Shown: piece by piece, positions 32,499-42,442 of the stretch
Numbering within the stretch: the first letter of the stretch is position 1
Layout of the letters: each line of letters opens with the position of its first letter
Assembly (NCBI GenBank): GCA_016718155.1
Contig: JADKEH010000020.1
Coordinates: 45,887-109,886 of the forward strand
Origin: Candidatus Rhodoferax randersensis
GTDB taxonomy: Bacteria > Pseudomonadota > Gammaproteobacteria > Burkholderiales > Burkholderiaceae_C
Direction: 5' to 3'
Length of the DNA stretch: 64,000 nt
Notes under the pieces: model-generated
Told to the model about the DNA's origin: nothing
What the model saw: the letters and a program-made list of their open reading frames with translations, nothing else
The model's database searches: none
Translations under genes and position numbers: made by a program

Positions 32499-34661
32499 CT
32501 ACGGCGCGTTGGCTTTCAGATGTTGCCCCAGAAAAACCTCGACGCGGCGCGCGAAATCGACGTTGGTGCTGACCTGACGCCAACTGTGGGCTTCTTTAGG
32601 GTAGCTCACCCACTCCGGTGGTCGGCCGGCATCGCGCAGGGCGTCGCGCAGGCGCTCGCCGTGGGCGAACGGGACGCGACGATCGTCCTCGCCAAACGCC
32701 AACAACAGCGGGGCCTGAATGCGTTTGGCTTGCGCCACAGGTGACGCGGCGGTGAGCATTTGGGCGTCCTTGTCAACGTCGCCCACCGTCTGCGGCAAAA
32801 GGTGACTGCGCAGTTCCCCCGTGACGTCGTCGTCCACCCACCAAGTGCCTTTCAGTAACAGAAGAAGATCGGTCACAGCGACCCAGGCTACGCCGCAGCG
32901 GTACAACTCAGGATGCCGAACCAGACCCATTAGCGTCGAATAGCCCCCATAACTGGCACCCGCGATGCAAGCCCGCTTCTTGTCCGCCAGACCTTGGCCC
33001 TGCGCCCACAAAAGAGCGTCAGCCACATCGTCCTGCATCGCCTGTCCCCACTGCTTCCAGCCGGCCTTGTAATGCGCGTCGCCATACCCCGTGCTGCCAC
33101 GGAATTCCGGGCTGATGACCAGGTAACCACGCGAGGCGAGGAACTGCTCAAACGCCTGCCACTGCCAGTGGCCCCCACGCACCCACGGGCCACCATGCAC
33201 CAGCACCACCGCCGGCGCACTCTGCCCGGGCTTCAAGCCCTGGGGCTGCGTGACCCACACCGGCAGGTCACGACCGTCACGCGCCTTGATGCGGTGCAAG
33301 TCAACCGTGGCCATGCGGCGCGGATCGATGCCATCCAGAACCTTGCTGACCGGCTGCCAACGTTTGGCAGCGGCCTCATACAACCACAACATGCCGGGGT
33401 CGCGGTCGGCGAAGGAACGCACCAGGACCACCATGTCGTCAGCACCGCAACGCCGGCAACTCAGCCGGTTCACGCGGCCCGGCAAGCGCTCGTCGGCCAG
33501 GGTTTGCATGCGCTTCATGCCCTCATCGAACCAGACCGTCTGCTCGGCGTCGGTCTCGATGCGCACCCCCAGCGCCGGCGCACCGGCTCGCTCCTTCACC
33601 AAGTCACCCCGAAAATCAAAACCAGGGGTCGAGACCTGCGCCGGCGTGTGGGGCGCCAGTTTGGCAAAGTCGAAGCGGCTCAGGACTGCGTAGCCGGCTG
33701 GGCCCTCGTTATGCCGGACGTAAAGCGTCCCCGCGTCGTCCACCGCCTGGGGCTCAAAAGGCATATTCAGCAAGTCGCTTTCGATCAACTGACGCCACCG
33801 CGTCTCGCCCGGACCATGCCAGTGAACCGCCGCTCGACCCGCGTGCCGAGTCATGGCAACCCTGGCCTGACCCTTGCTGTCGAACAACCACTCCACCGCG
33901 TGCGAGGGAGATCCATCCAAATCGGCGCTGCGCGTACGGCCACTGCGCACATTGAGCCACAAGGGTGTGACGGACTCCAGCGCGTCCCTTCCGAACTCGG
34001 GCTTGCCAACCAACACCTCATCCGGTGCAACACCTGCTTGCTGCAGCGGTACGTGCAACAAAGTGTGGTTCCACTCCAGTGATCGGTCCCGGGAGTTGGG
34101 GGCCCCCACGAAAGGCAGGCCACGTCGCCGGACCAGTTGACGCAAGTCACTCCCGTCTGCATTTGCAGAGTACAGACCCGGCGCAAAGCGCTGGTCTTCA
34201 CCGCTGCCCGTCTCCAAATCTCGCACGCTGAATACCAGCCGGTCCTCCCCGACCCAGTCGAACCGTACGATGTCCGCATCGGAGAATGCGCCGGCACGGG
34301 TCGCCTTGGGCGCATCACCCAGCTCGATGACCACCAGGGCCACACGCTTGCCGCCACGCGAGGTGGTCAAGGCCAACTTGCGTCCCGAAGGCGAGAGCTT
34401 GGCCTCCAACACCGCCGGGTACTGAAAGAATTGCTCAACGGGTATCGGTTCGGGCGCCTGCTCAGCATTGCCGGCACCGGTTTGCCCCGCCGCCACGCTT
34501 GCCACCAGCAGCGTTGCCGCTCCCAGCGCGGCAACTTGACCCACGCGGCGCCACCCAGCACAAAAACCACCCCCAATGGGCTTCCCAATACTGCCATGTC
34601 CTAGCTCCCTGTTGTGACGTACTGGGGCAAGAGAATACCAAACGGACTTGACGGGCCACAC
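32499..34661 (-). CDS. S9 family prolyl-oligopeptidase-like peptidase
   Basis: An exported serine peptidase of about 680-720 residues. A beta-propeller N-terminal part is followed by an alpha/beta hydrolase domain: nucleophile serine in CIAGASYGGYST, acid in LAFGEDDRRVPF and histidine in PKEAHSWRQ; HGGPWVRGGHWQWQ gives the oxyanion region. The start is uncertain: the frame opens with GTG at 34661, but a signal-like stretch VGQVAALGAATLLVASVAAGQ begins at a GTG near 34544. It ends 86 bases after the CorC remnant on the opposite strand. Confidence 0.85.
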   Translation of the reverse strand: MWPVKSVWYSLAPVRHNRELGHGSIGKPIGGGFCAGWRRVGQVAALGAATLLVASVAAGQTGAGNAEQAPEPIPVEQFFQYPAVLEAKLSPSGRKLALTTSRGGKRVALVVIELGDAPKATRAGAFSDADIVRFDWVGEDRLVFSVRDLETGSGEDQRFAPGLYSANADGSDLRQLVRRRGLPFVGAPNSRDRSLEWNHTLLHVPLQQAGVAPDEVLVGKPEFGRDALESVTPLWLNVRSGRTRSADLDGSPSHAVEWLFDSKGQARVAMTRHAGRAAVHWHGPGETRWRQLIESDLLNMPFEPQAVDDAGTLYVRHNEGPAGYAVLSRFDFAKLAPHTPAQVSTPGFDFRGDLVKERAGAPALGVRIETDAEQTVWFDEGMKRMQTLADERLPGRVNRLSCRRCGADDMVVLVRSFADRDPGMLWLYEAAAKRWQPVSKVLDGIDPRRMATVDLHRIKARDGRDLPVWVTQPQGLKPGQSAPAVVLVHGGPWVRGGHWQWQAFEQFLASRGYLVISPEFRGSTGYGDAHYKAGWKQWGQAMQDDVADALLWAQGQGLADKKRACIAGASYGGYSTLMGLVRHPELYRCGVAWVAVTDLLLLLKGTWWVDDDVTGELRSHLLPQTVGDVDKDAQMLTAASPVAQAKRIQAPLLLAFGEDDRRVPFAHGERLRDALRDAGRPPEWVSYPKEAHSWRQVSTNVDFARRVEVFLGQHLKANAP

Positions 34662-34664
34662 GGC

Positions 34665-35318
34665 CTACAACCCACACCCCCGCAAAATCAAGCCCACCAC
34701 GTGCTCGGTGGCCCGCGCGAAGTCTTTGGCGTTCAGCTCGGTCTTGCCCAGCACGGCGGCCACCTGCACGTCAAAGTCGGCGTAGGTTTGCGTAGCGGCC
34801 CAGATGGTGAAGAACAGGTGCACCGGGTCCACTGGCGCCATGCGGCCAGCATCGATCCAGCCCTGCAGCACCGCCGCCTTGGCCAGCACCATGTGACGCA
34901 GGTCGGTGGCCAGCAGGGCTTTGAGCACCGGGGCGCCGTGTAACAGCTCGTTGGCAAACACCTTGGAGGCGTGCGGGCGCTGCGCCGACAAGGCCATCTT
35001 GGCCCGGATGTAGCGCTCCAGCGCCTGCCTCGGATCGGCCTGCGGCGTGATGTCGTGGGTAGGCACCAGCCAGTCTTGCAGCGTGCGCGCCAGCACTGCG
35101 CGATACAGGTCCTGCTTGGCGCCAAAGTAGTAATGCAGATTGGCCTTGGGCAGGCCCGAGGCCTCGGCAATCGCCGCCATGGTGGCGCCACCAAAACCGG
35201 CGCCGGCGAACACGCGCTCGGCGGCCAGGATCAGCGCCTCGTTGGCTTGGCGAATCTGGCCCTTGGCGGCGTCATCCGCAACTTCGGGCTTAAGTTGTTG
35301 GCGGGACAGGGGCTTCAT
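34665..35318 (-). CDS. TetR-family regulator, RutR-like
   Basis: A 217-residue TetR regulator. The N-terminal helix-turn-helix is AAERVFAGAGFGGATMAAIAEASGLPKANLHYYFGAKQDLY, in pieces, residues about 32-72. The C-terminal effector region (FANELLHGAPVLKALLATDLR and LFFTIWAATQTYADFDVQV) resembles RutR, the uracil/thymine-sensing repressor of pyrimidine genes. Two RutR-box-like palindromes in this window (8511-8526 and 39427-39442) lie before the pyrimidine genes and the ABC importer, the likely targets. It is downstream of the importer on the same strand and may be cotranscribed. Confidence 0.83.
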   Translation of the reverse strand: MKPLSRQQLKPEVADDAAKGQIRQANEALILAAERVFAGAGFGGATMAAIAEASGLPKANLHYYFGAKQDLYRAVLARTLQDWLVPTHDITPQADPRQALERYIRAKMALSAQRPHASKVFANELLHGAPVLKALLATDLRHMVLAKAAVLQGWIDAGRMAPVDPVHLFFTIWAATQTYADFDVQVAAVLGKTELNAKDFARATEHVVGLILRGCGL

Positions 35319-35324
35319 GGGTCA

Positions 35325-35498
35325 CCAACATGGTTTGCCGCGCTGCGCTTTCCATGAACCGGTCGTCATTGCGAACGCAGTGAAGCAATCCATGGCCCCA
35401 AAACACGTGGATCGCCACGGCCTGCGGCCTCGCGATGACGATACTGGTTCAAGGTCCGTATGCGGTTCAGACCCGGAACTGGGGGCTCGCACTGACGA
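35325..35498. repeat. Dispersed repeat between the binding-protein and TetR genes
   Basis: A mosaic copy: CGTCATTGCGAACGCAG at 35363, CGCGATGACG near 35440 and an imperfect end GGGGGCTCGCACTGACGAGG. It lies between the importer binding-protein gene and the TetR gene. Confidence 0.75.
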
Positions 35499-35539
35499 GG
35501 TTCACTTAGCAGCCGGGCGTGGCAATCCAAGGTTGTCGT

Positions 35540-36542
35540 TTACTTGCTGGCAGCTTCCCACACCACATGGGAGTAGGCGGCCTTGCCTGGGTCCTTCTTG
35601 ATGACCGGCGAGCTGCCGCCGGTCATCAGCACCTTGACCGTGCGCTCAAACGCGGCGGGCTCCAGGTAACCGATCTTGGCGGTGCCGGCATTGGTGATGA
35701 GCTTGGCCACGTTCTCCATCTGGCGCTTTTGCACTTTCTCGGAGGCGCTGCCCGAGGTGTCGGCCGCCACCACGATCTTGGCCGCCTCAGTCGGGTTCGC
35801 CACCGCGTCGTTCCAGCCCTTGAAGGTGGCCTTGAGAAACTTGCCCATGCGTGCCACAAAGGCCGGGTCTTTGAGCTTAGACCCCAGCACGTACAAGCCG
35901 TCTTCCAGCGAGGCCACGCCTTGGTTCTCGTAGAAGAAGGTGATCAGGTCACTCTCCTTGACGCCGGCATCCACCTCTTGCCAATACTCGTTGTAGATCA
36001 TGGTGGAGATACACGCCGCCTGGTTCTGCAACAGCGGATCGACGTTGAAGCCTTGCTTCATGATCTTGATATCGGTATCAGGCTTCAAGCCCAGTTTGGC
36101 CATCCAGTTGAGGAAAGGGTACTCGTTGCCGCCGTACCAGACACCCAGCGTTTTGCCCTTGAAATCCTTGGGGCTGCTGACACCGCTGGCCTTCTTGCAG
36201 GTCAGCATCAGGCCGGACTGGTTGAACACCTGGGCGATGTTGACCAGTGGCACACCAGCCTCTCGCGCGGCCAGGGCGTCGGGCATCCAGTTCACCACCA
36301 CGTCGGCGCCGTTGCCGGCAATTACCTGCACCGGCGAGATGTCGGGACCACCGGGCTTGATGGTCACGTCCAGCCCCTCGGCCTTGTAGTAGCCCTTGCT
36401 CTGCGCCACGTAGTAGCCGGCAAACTGCGCCTGCGGCAACCATGCAGTTGCACCGTGAGTTTGTCGGCGGCACTGGCCGACACACCACACACAGCCAGGC
36501 AGCGGCCAGCAAGCTGCTCTTGAACCTGGAAGAACGAATCAT
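35540..36542 (-). pseudogene. ABC importer NMT1/THI5-like binding protein, frameshifted
   Basis: Periplasmic binding protein of the pyrimidine-precursor/nitrate/sulfonate type. The signal peptide MIRSSRFKSSLLAAAWLCVV (start 36542) is in one frame, SASAADKLTVQLH in a second, and the mature protein from WLPQAQFAGYYVAQSKGYYK to the stop in a third. Two small indels near 36479 and 36446 separate them. The mature part (about 310 residues) is otherwise intact, including PGGPDISPVQVIAGNGADVV. The ligand is inferred to be a pyrimidine from the RutR-type operator before the operon. Confidence 0.78.
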
Positions 36543-36607
36543 GGAAAGCTCCTTGGGTTGGGGGAAAGAACACACTGACAAAGGGGTGCTTTTGGCGTGA
36601 AAGGACA

Positions 36608-36715
36608 TCGTCATTGCAGACGCAGTGAAGCAATCCATGAATCCCGGCTGCATGGATTGCCACGTCGCTGGCGCTCCTCGCAATGACGAGTACCACGCTG
36701 CGCTCGCGATGACGG
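36608..36715. repeat. Dispersed repeat upstream of the binding-protein gene
   Basis: Starts CGTCATTGCAGACGCAG, has CGCAATGACGAG in the middle (about 36690) and ends CTCGCGATGACGG. It lies between the second permease and the binding-protein gene and would be transcribed within the operon. Confidence 0.8.
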
Positions 36716-36725
36716 CCGTGGCGGG

Positions 36726-37671
36726 TCACGTGGCACGCCCCTCGCGCACAGAGGGGTGCCAGAAGGCGGCGCGGCGCTCGATTTGCACCAGCAGGGCATA
36801 GGCGACCGAGCCGGTGACGGACGCCACCACGATGGCGCCCCACACCAGCGACATGTTCATCTTGGCCGCTTCAGTCGAAATCCGAAAGCCCAAGCCCGAG
36901 GTGGGCGAACCAAAAAACTCGGCCACGATGGCGCCGATCAGGCCAGCGTGGCGTTGACCTTGAGCGCGGCAAACAGGAAGGCAAGGCAGCCGGCAAACGC
37001 AGCGCCAGCAGCGTGCGGCTGTAACTAGCGGCATAGCCGTACATCAGCTCGCGCCCCAGCTTGCCCGAGGCCTGCAGGCCCGCCAACGTGGACACCAGCA
37101 TCGGGAAGAAGGTCATCAGCACCACCACGGCGGCCTTGGACGGCCACTCGAAGCCAAACCACATCACCGCAATCGGGGCGACTGCCACCAGCGGGATGGT
37201 GCTGGTGAGTGATGCCAGCGGCAGCAGACCGCGCTGCAAAAAGGGCATGCGGTCAATCGCCACGGCCACTCCGAAGCCCGCCGCACAACCGACGGCCCAA
37301 CCAATCAACACGGCCTTGAGCACGGTTTGCACAAAGTCGCGCCACAGCACCGTGCCGTGCAGCCCCATCGATTCGATGATGGCCAGCGGTGGCGGCAGCA
37401 GCACTTTGGGCACGTTGAACGCCACTACCAGCACCTGCCAGAAATACACTACCCACAAACCAAAGACGGCGGCGGTCAGCGTGCCGACCCAGCGCCCCCC
37501 GTCCAGATTGGCCAGGCGCCGAATCGACAGCACGGCCAGGCTCGCCACCAGCAACGTGCCCAGCCAAAACCAGACATCCGGCTCGCCAAAGGCGCGCGCC
37601 GCAGGCAACTGTAGCAACAGCAGGCCGCCCAGTGCCGCCGCCACCGCCCAGGCCAGTGCGGTACGCTTCAT
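36726..37671 (-). pseudogene. ABC importer permease 2, frameshifted
   Basis: Binding-protein-dependent permease (SsuC/TauC type). Frame one starts MKRTALAWAVAAALGGLLLLQ at 37671 and covers most of the protein, including PLVAVAPIAVMWFGFEWPSK. Near 36977 the true sequence shifts to FLFAALKVNATLA and near 36942 again to LIGAIVAEFFGSPTSGLGF, ending at 36726. Two missing bases would restore it. The start overlaps the end of permease 1 (ATGA). Confidence 0.78.
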
Positions 37672-38568
37672 CCCTGACTCCGGTTGCGCAGCGCCAGCCG
37701 CTCCACCCCTGCGACCGCCGCGGTGAGCGTGAGGCCGAGCAGAGCCGACATCACCAACGCAGACCAGATTTGCACCGTGTTGCCGTAGTAAGAGCCCGTG
37801 AGCAGCCGCGCGCCCAGGCCCGCTTGCGCACCCGTTGGCAACTCGGCCACCATGGCGCCCACCAAACCAGCCGCGATGCCCACCCGCAGCGCCGGAAACA
37901 GATACGGTAAGGCGGCGGGCAGACGCAGCAACCAAAGCGCCTGCCAGCGCGAGGCCCGCATAGGTGTAAAGCATTTCGGTCTCGATGCGCTGCGGCGCGC
38001 GCAGGCCCTGCACCATCGCCACCGTCACCGGAAAGAAGCACAGGTACATGGCGATCGTGGCCTTGGGCGCCACGCCGCTAAATCCCAGGCTGCCCAGGAT
38101 CACCAGCACGATGGGCGCGATGGCCAGCACCGGCACGGGTTGCGAGGCGACGATCCAGGGCAGCAGCGCGCGGTCCAGCGTGCGTGAATGCACGATCGCC
38201 ACCGCCAGCAGCAGCCCCAGCGCCGTGCCCATGACGAAACCCCACAGTGTCGACTCGCCGGTGACGGCCACATGGAACAACAGATTGCGCGGCGAATCGA
38301 TGGGCCAGCCGGTCAGGCTGGCCCACAAGTCGGCAGCGACCTGATGCGGTGCGGGTAACACCGGGCGCTCCATGCTCAAAGTAGCGGCAAGCAGGTCTTG
38401 CCAGGTCCAGGGCTGGTCGGCGGGCAACACCCGCTCGATGGCACCCTGCGCGTTCATGGCCCAGGCGCCGCCGTACCACAACAACAGCACCGCCAGCAGC
38501 ACCACCAGCACCGGCGCGCCTTGCAGGCCAAAACGCTGCCAGGAGGCGCGCCAGCTGGACCTACTCAT
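37668..38568 (-). pseudogene. ABC importer permease 1, frameshifted
   Basis: A permease of the same family as permease 2. Frame one runs from MSRSSWRASWQRFGLQGAP to IETEMLYTYAGL, with six or so membrane helices and the loop PVPVLAIAPIVLVILG. Near 37955 the reading changes to ALWLLRLPAALPYLFPALRVG and continues to NRSQG at the stop 37668. The start overlaps the ATPase stop by four bases. Expected length about 300 residues. Confidence 0.78.
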
Positions 38569-39387
38569 GCGTGACCTTCTGCCAGGGCCTCACGCACCTC
38601 GTGCGCCACGGCCATGAAGTCGGTACTGTCGCGCAGGCCCAGATGGCGCTCATCGGGCAGGGCGAGGCGGATCACCTTGACGATGCGCCCCGGGCGCGGC
38701 GACATCACCACGATGCGCGACGACAGGTACACCGCTTCGGCAATCGAGTGCGTGACAAACACCACCGTGCGGCGCTCACGCTGCCACAACTGCTGCAACT
38801 GCTCGTTGAGGCGGTCGCGCGTGATTTCGTCCAACGCTCCAAAGGGCTCGTCCATCATCAACAGCCTGGGCTCGAAGCCGAGCGCGCGCGCGATCGACAC
38901 GCTGCTGCATGCCACCCGAGAGCTGCCAGGGGTACTTCTGCTCGAAACCGGTCAGGCCCACGCGCGCCAGATGCTCCAGGGCCGTGGCTTTGGCCTCGTC
39001 GCGGGTTCGCCCCATGATCTGCAGCGGCAGCGTGACATTGGCCAACACCGTGCGCCAGGGATACAAGGCCGGGGCCTGGAACACATAGCCATAGGCCCGC
39101 GCCAGCCGCGCCTCATGCGGGCTGACACCGTTGATCAGCACCTGGCCGGCGCTGATGGATTCCAGATCGGCAATCACGCGCATCAGGGTGGTCTTGCCGC
39201 AGCCCGACGGGCCGATCAGCGCAATGAACTCACCCTCGGCAATGTCCAGATCGATGTCGGTCAGGGCATGCACCGGCGCATCGGCGGCCGGGTAGACCAC
39301 GCTGGCCTTGCGCACCTCCACCGCCAGGCGCTCGCCCGAGGCGCCAGGGGCGGCAGACGAACCGGGCAACGCGGACTGTGAATTCAT
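38565..39387 (-). pseudogene. ABC importer ATP-binding protein, frameshifted
   Basis: ATPase of the SsuB/TauB type, first gene of the operon. Frame one holds Walker A GPSGCGKTT and the signature LSGGMQQR; then, near 38900, the reading shifts to VSIARALGFEPRLLMMDEPFGALD with Walker B and FVTHSIAEAVYL, ending at 38565. One extra base (or two missing) at the signature causes the break. A RutR-type palindrome lies 40 bases before the start. Confidence 0.8.
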
Positions 39388-39426
39388 GGAACGAGGGAGT
39401 GGTTGACGCGCAGCAAGGCGACAAAG

Positions 39427-39442
39427 CTAACCAAATGGTCAG
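39427..39442. promoter_or_regulatory. RutR-type operator before the ABC importer
   Basis: CTAACCAAATGGTCAG fits TTGACCANNTGGTCAA at 11 of 14 fixed positions and shares 14 of 16 bases with the site before preT (8511-8526). It lies 40 bases upstream of the ATPase start. Confidence 0.6.
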
Positions 39443-39542
39443 GTTATTCTAGCGGCCAGCTTGTCCGTCGCGCCTGCGTGGAAACCCGTGCCCGAATGCA
39501 CGCGAGCCGACCCCTACAATCGCCGCAACCAGCGAAGAATGT

Positions 39543-41210
39543 ATGAGAAAAATTGCTTCCGCGATGACCCTGATCGTCGTGCTGTCAGCTTGCGGCGGCG
39601 GCGGCGGCACCGCCACGCCCGGCCCGGCCGAGCCCGAGCCCACGCCCACGCCCACGCCCACGACCTACGTCGAACCGTTCATCCCAGCGTCGTCCAGCGT
39701 CGCGCAACAGTGTGAAACGCCCAGGCCGCCCGGCACCCTCGACCCCTACACCGGTCGCCCCTATGGTGACGTGCAGGGCTCCCTCACCACCGAGAAGCTG
39801 TGGATTCGCGGCTTCGTCAACGAGACCTACCTGTGGTACAGCGACGTGGTGCCGCAAGACCCATCCCTGTTCACGCTTGGCGCGACGGCGCCCTATGTGG
39901 ACCCGTCAGACAACAGCCGCACCACACTGGAACTCACGACCAACTTCGATGTGGTGGACACCTACTTCAACAGCCAGCGCTCGCTGCTGGCCACCAGTTC
40001 GGGCAAACCCAAGGACCAGTTTCACTTCACCTACGCCACCGCCGAGTATCTGGAACAAACCAGCTCCGGCAGCAGCGTGGGCTTTGGCTTCTCGGTCGAA
40101 CTGCTGGCCAGCAGGGCGCCACGTCACGCGGTAGTGGCGTACACCGAGCCCGGCTCCGCGGCCGCCACCAATGGTTTGCTGCGGGGCACCAAGTTCCTCG
40201 CCATCAACGGCGCGGATGTCGTCAACGGCGAGCCGGACACGATCAACGAGGGGCTGTTCTCGCCGCTCGACGGCAAGTCCTACACCTTTGAGGTGCTGGA
40301 CCCTGGCGCAACCACGCCCCGAACCTTCTCCATGACGGCCAGCAACGTCACCTCAACCCCGGTGCAGAACGTGCGCACCCTGCCGCCACCCCATACCAGC
40401 GTGGGCTACCTGCAATTCAACGACCACATCGCCACCGCCGAGCTGCAGTTGATCGCCGCCGTCAGCCTGCTCAAGGCCGCCAACGGCGGCGCTGGCATCA
40501 GCGACCTGGTGCTGGACCTTCGCTACAACGGCGGGGGCTACCTCGACATTGCCAGCGAGTTGGCCTACATGATTGCCGGGCGCGGCGCCACCACCGGCAA
40601 GGCGTTCGAGAAGACGATCTACAACAACAAGAATCCACTTGGTCAGAGCGAGGCCGGCGCCACCATCCCGTTTCACAGCGTGTCGCAAGGCTTCTCGGCG
40701 GGTTATGGGCAGAGCCTGCCGCAGTTGGGCTTACCACGCGTCTTCGTGCTGACCGGCAGCGGCACTTGCTCGGCCAGCGAAGCCATCATCAATGGCCTCA
40801 ATGGCGCCGGTGTCGAAGTGATCCTGATTGGAGACACCACCTGCGGCAAGCCCTATGGCTTTTACCCGGAAGACAACTGCAGCGTGACCTACTTCACGGT
40901 GCAATTCAAAGGCGTCAACGCCCTGGGCTTTGGCGACTATGCGGACGGCTTCATCCCCGGCGGCACCGGTGCGCCGGCCAACCAGCTCAAAGGCTGCCTG
41001 GTGGCTGATGACTTCAGCAAGCCCTTGGGCGACATCAGCGAGGCGCGCCTGGCGGCCGCGCTGCAGTACCGCGACAGCGGAAGCTGCCCACCCAAGGCCG
41101 CGTCTGCCAAACGCAGCGCTTTGGTGGCCGCATCCGGCCTGCCGCTCAAGGGCCGCTCACCGCTGCGCGAGAACCGTTTCCTGCTGCCAAAGAATCGCCC
41201 GCCTCGCTGA
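39543..41210 (+). CDS. S41 family peptidase lipoprotein
   Basis: A 555-residue lipoprotein with signal MRKIASAMTLIVVLSACGGG (lipidated cysteine in LSACG). A Thr/Pro linker is encoded by four CCCACG hexamers (39639-39662). A PDZ-like region (VVAYTEPGSAAATNGLLRGTKF) precedes the S41 domain with LVLDLRYNGGGYLDIASELA and the catalytic serine in GTCSASEAIINGL. The C-terminal about 60 residues are basic and unlike the family. It is probably on the periplasmic side of the outer membrane. No partner gene is adjacent. Confidence 0.88.
   Translation: MRKIASAMTLIVVLSACGGGGGTATPGPAEPEPTPTPTPTTYVEPFIPASSSVAQQCETPRPPGTLDPYTGRPYGDVQGSLTTEKLWIRGFVNETYLWYSDVVPQDPSLFTLGATAPYVDPSDNSRTTLELTTNFDVVDTYFNSQRSLLATSSGKPKDQFHFTYATAEYLEQTSSGSSVGFGFSVELLASRAPRHAVVAYTEPGSAAATNGLLRGTKFLAINGADVVNGEPDTINEGLFSPLDGKSYTFEVLDPGATTPRTFSMTASNVTSTPVQNVRTLPPPHTSVGYLQFNDHIATAELQLIAAVSLLKAANGGAGISDLVLDLRYNGGGYLDIASELAYMIAGRGATTGKAFEKTIYNNKNPLGQSEAGATIPFHSVSQGFSAGYGQSLPQLGLPRVFVLTGSGTCSASEAIINGLNGAGVEVILIGDTTCGKPYGFYPEDNCSVTYFTVQFKGVNALGFGDYADGFIPGGTGAPANQLKGCLVADDFSKPLGDISEARLAAALQYRDSGSCPPKAASAKRSALVAASGLPLKGRSPLRENRFLLPKNRPPR
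39639..39662 (+). repeat. CCCACG hexamer tract inside the S41 gene
   Basis: Four tandem CCCACG units encode the TPTPTPT linker after the lipobox. Copy changes would keep the frame and only alter linker length. Confidence 0.7.
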
Positions 41211-41261
41211 CGACGCCCTGTTTCAACTGTCCTTACCTTGAGCAGAGCGTGACCTTGAATC

Positions 41262-41545
41262 CGTCATTGCGAACGGAGTGAAGCAATCCAGGACCCTGAA
41301 CCCATGGACTGCCACGCGGTATTCGTCATTGCGAGCCTCCCGAATCTGGGCCGATACCGCATACGGACCCTGAACCAGCATCGTCATCGCGAGGCCGCAA
41401 GCCGTGGCGATCCATGTATTTTGGGGTCCTGGATTGCTTCACTGCGTTCGCAATGACGACCGGTTCATGGAAAGGAGCGCCAGCGACGCGGCAATCGCAG
41501 TGACGCCATCAGGTACAAGGTCCATGTGCGGTATCGGCCCGGATA
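41262..41545. repeat. Compound dispersed repeat cluster
   Basis: At least three units: CGTCATTGCGAACGGAG at 41262, CGTCATTGCGAGCC at 41324, CGTCATCGCGAGGCC at 41381, with ends TTCGCAATGACG (about 41457) and GCAGTGACG (about 41503). It is the longest tract in the window and fills most of the 41211-41625 gap; no gene was seen in it. Confidence 0.8.
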
Positions 41546-41625
41546 CGAGGGCCTGAGCTGGTGCCAGCGTAAGAATGCCACAATGGAACTGGGCGCTTAG
41601 CCCTGGAAGTCATCGGAGAAGGCAA

Positions 41626-41940
41626 TTGATTGATTCCACCACCTTGGCTGCCGCCGTGGCCACACTGGCCAAGGCGGCACCCAACGCAGAGCAAATCCTG
41701 CTGTTTGGCTCGTATGCCCGCGGCCAAGCGCACGATGAGTCAGACCTCGACTTCCTGGTGATTGAGCCGACCGTGGAAAACCGGGCGCGCGAAATGGTTC
41801 GACTTCGTCGGGCATTGCGACCCTTGCGCGTGCCCGTCGACGTGCTGGTGTATTCGCGGACGGAGGTCGCCCAGTGGGGGCATCAACCCGGCACAGCACT
41901 TTACTGGGCATTGCGTGAAGGTCGGGTGGTGCATGGTTGA
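41626..41940 (+). CDS. MNT-type nucleotidyltransferase
   Basis: About 104 residues of the minimal nucleotidyltransferase family: ILLFGSYARGQAHDESDLDFLVIE gives the GSxARGx(n)SDxD active site, and VPVDVLVYSRTEV the third acid. In MNT/HEPN pairs this protein is the antitoxin that AMPylates the HEPN toxin. The TTG at 41626 follows GGAGAAGG and is preferred; an in-frame ATG at 41575 would start close to the repeat. It overlaps the HEPN start by eight bases. Confidence 0.8.
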   Translation: MIDSTTLAAAVATLAKAAPNAEQILLFGSYARGQAHDESDLDFLVIEPTVENRAREMVRLRRALRPLRVPVDVLVYSRTEVAQWGHQPGTALYWALREGRVVHG

Positions 41941-42340
41941 TCAGCCCGCGAGCAAGCCTGTGCACGCTCTGCTCTTGGCTTCGGCGCAGTAAGACCTTGC
42001 CGCCTGCAAACTTCTGGCCTGTAGCGCTGGCATCGGCGATGCCATGGTCGGATTTCACGCCCAGCAATCGATTGAGAAGCCGCTCAAGGCCGTGCTCAGC
42101 GCCCACATGATTGAGTTTCGGCGCACCCATGACCTGATTACCTTGATGGATCTATTGCAAGATCACAAGTTACCCGCGACACCGCAGGCCGACTGGCTGG
42201 ATGAACTCAACCCTTATGCGGTAGAAGCGCGCTACGGCACTATCGACCCCGAAGGCCTTGATCGCACACGTGCTCTGAGCGCTGCGGAGCAGGTGCTTGA
42301 TTGGGCCGGCCATCAGACGCGATCATCAAAGTCACCATAG
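41933..42340 (+). pseudogene. HEPN-domain toxin with in-frame stop
   Basis: Reads MVDQPASKPVHALLLASAQ, stop (TAA at 41990-41992), then in the same frame DLAACKLLACSAGIGDAM and VGFHAQQSIEKPLKAVLSAH to 42340. The HEPN features are present after the stop: FHAQQSIEKPLKA and the RxxxxH-type RRTHDL. A single base (CAA to TAA) would explain the stop. A restart at 42044 would lack the first helix. The partner MNT gene upstream is intact. Confidence 0.75.
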
Positions 42341-42442
42341 CACGGGGACCGCCGCTGAGGCAGGACTGGGCTGCCATGTTGGAGACAACCGCTCGCTGCG
42401 TCAGCGCCTACAGTCACGCCTCGACAACATTCTGGAGCCAGC

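Noticed and set aside
39639..39662. Hexamer tract as a phase-variable switch
   Set aside because: Six-base units keep the frame, so copy changes would only alter linker length.
41262..41545. CRISPR-like array in the repeat tract
   Set aside because: Units vary in length and content, there are no equal spacers, and no cas genes are near.
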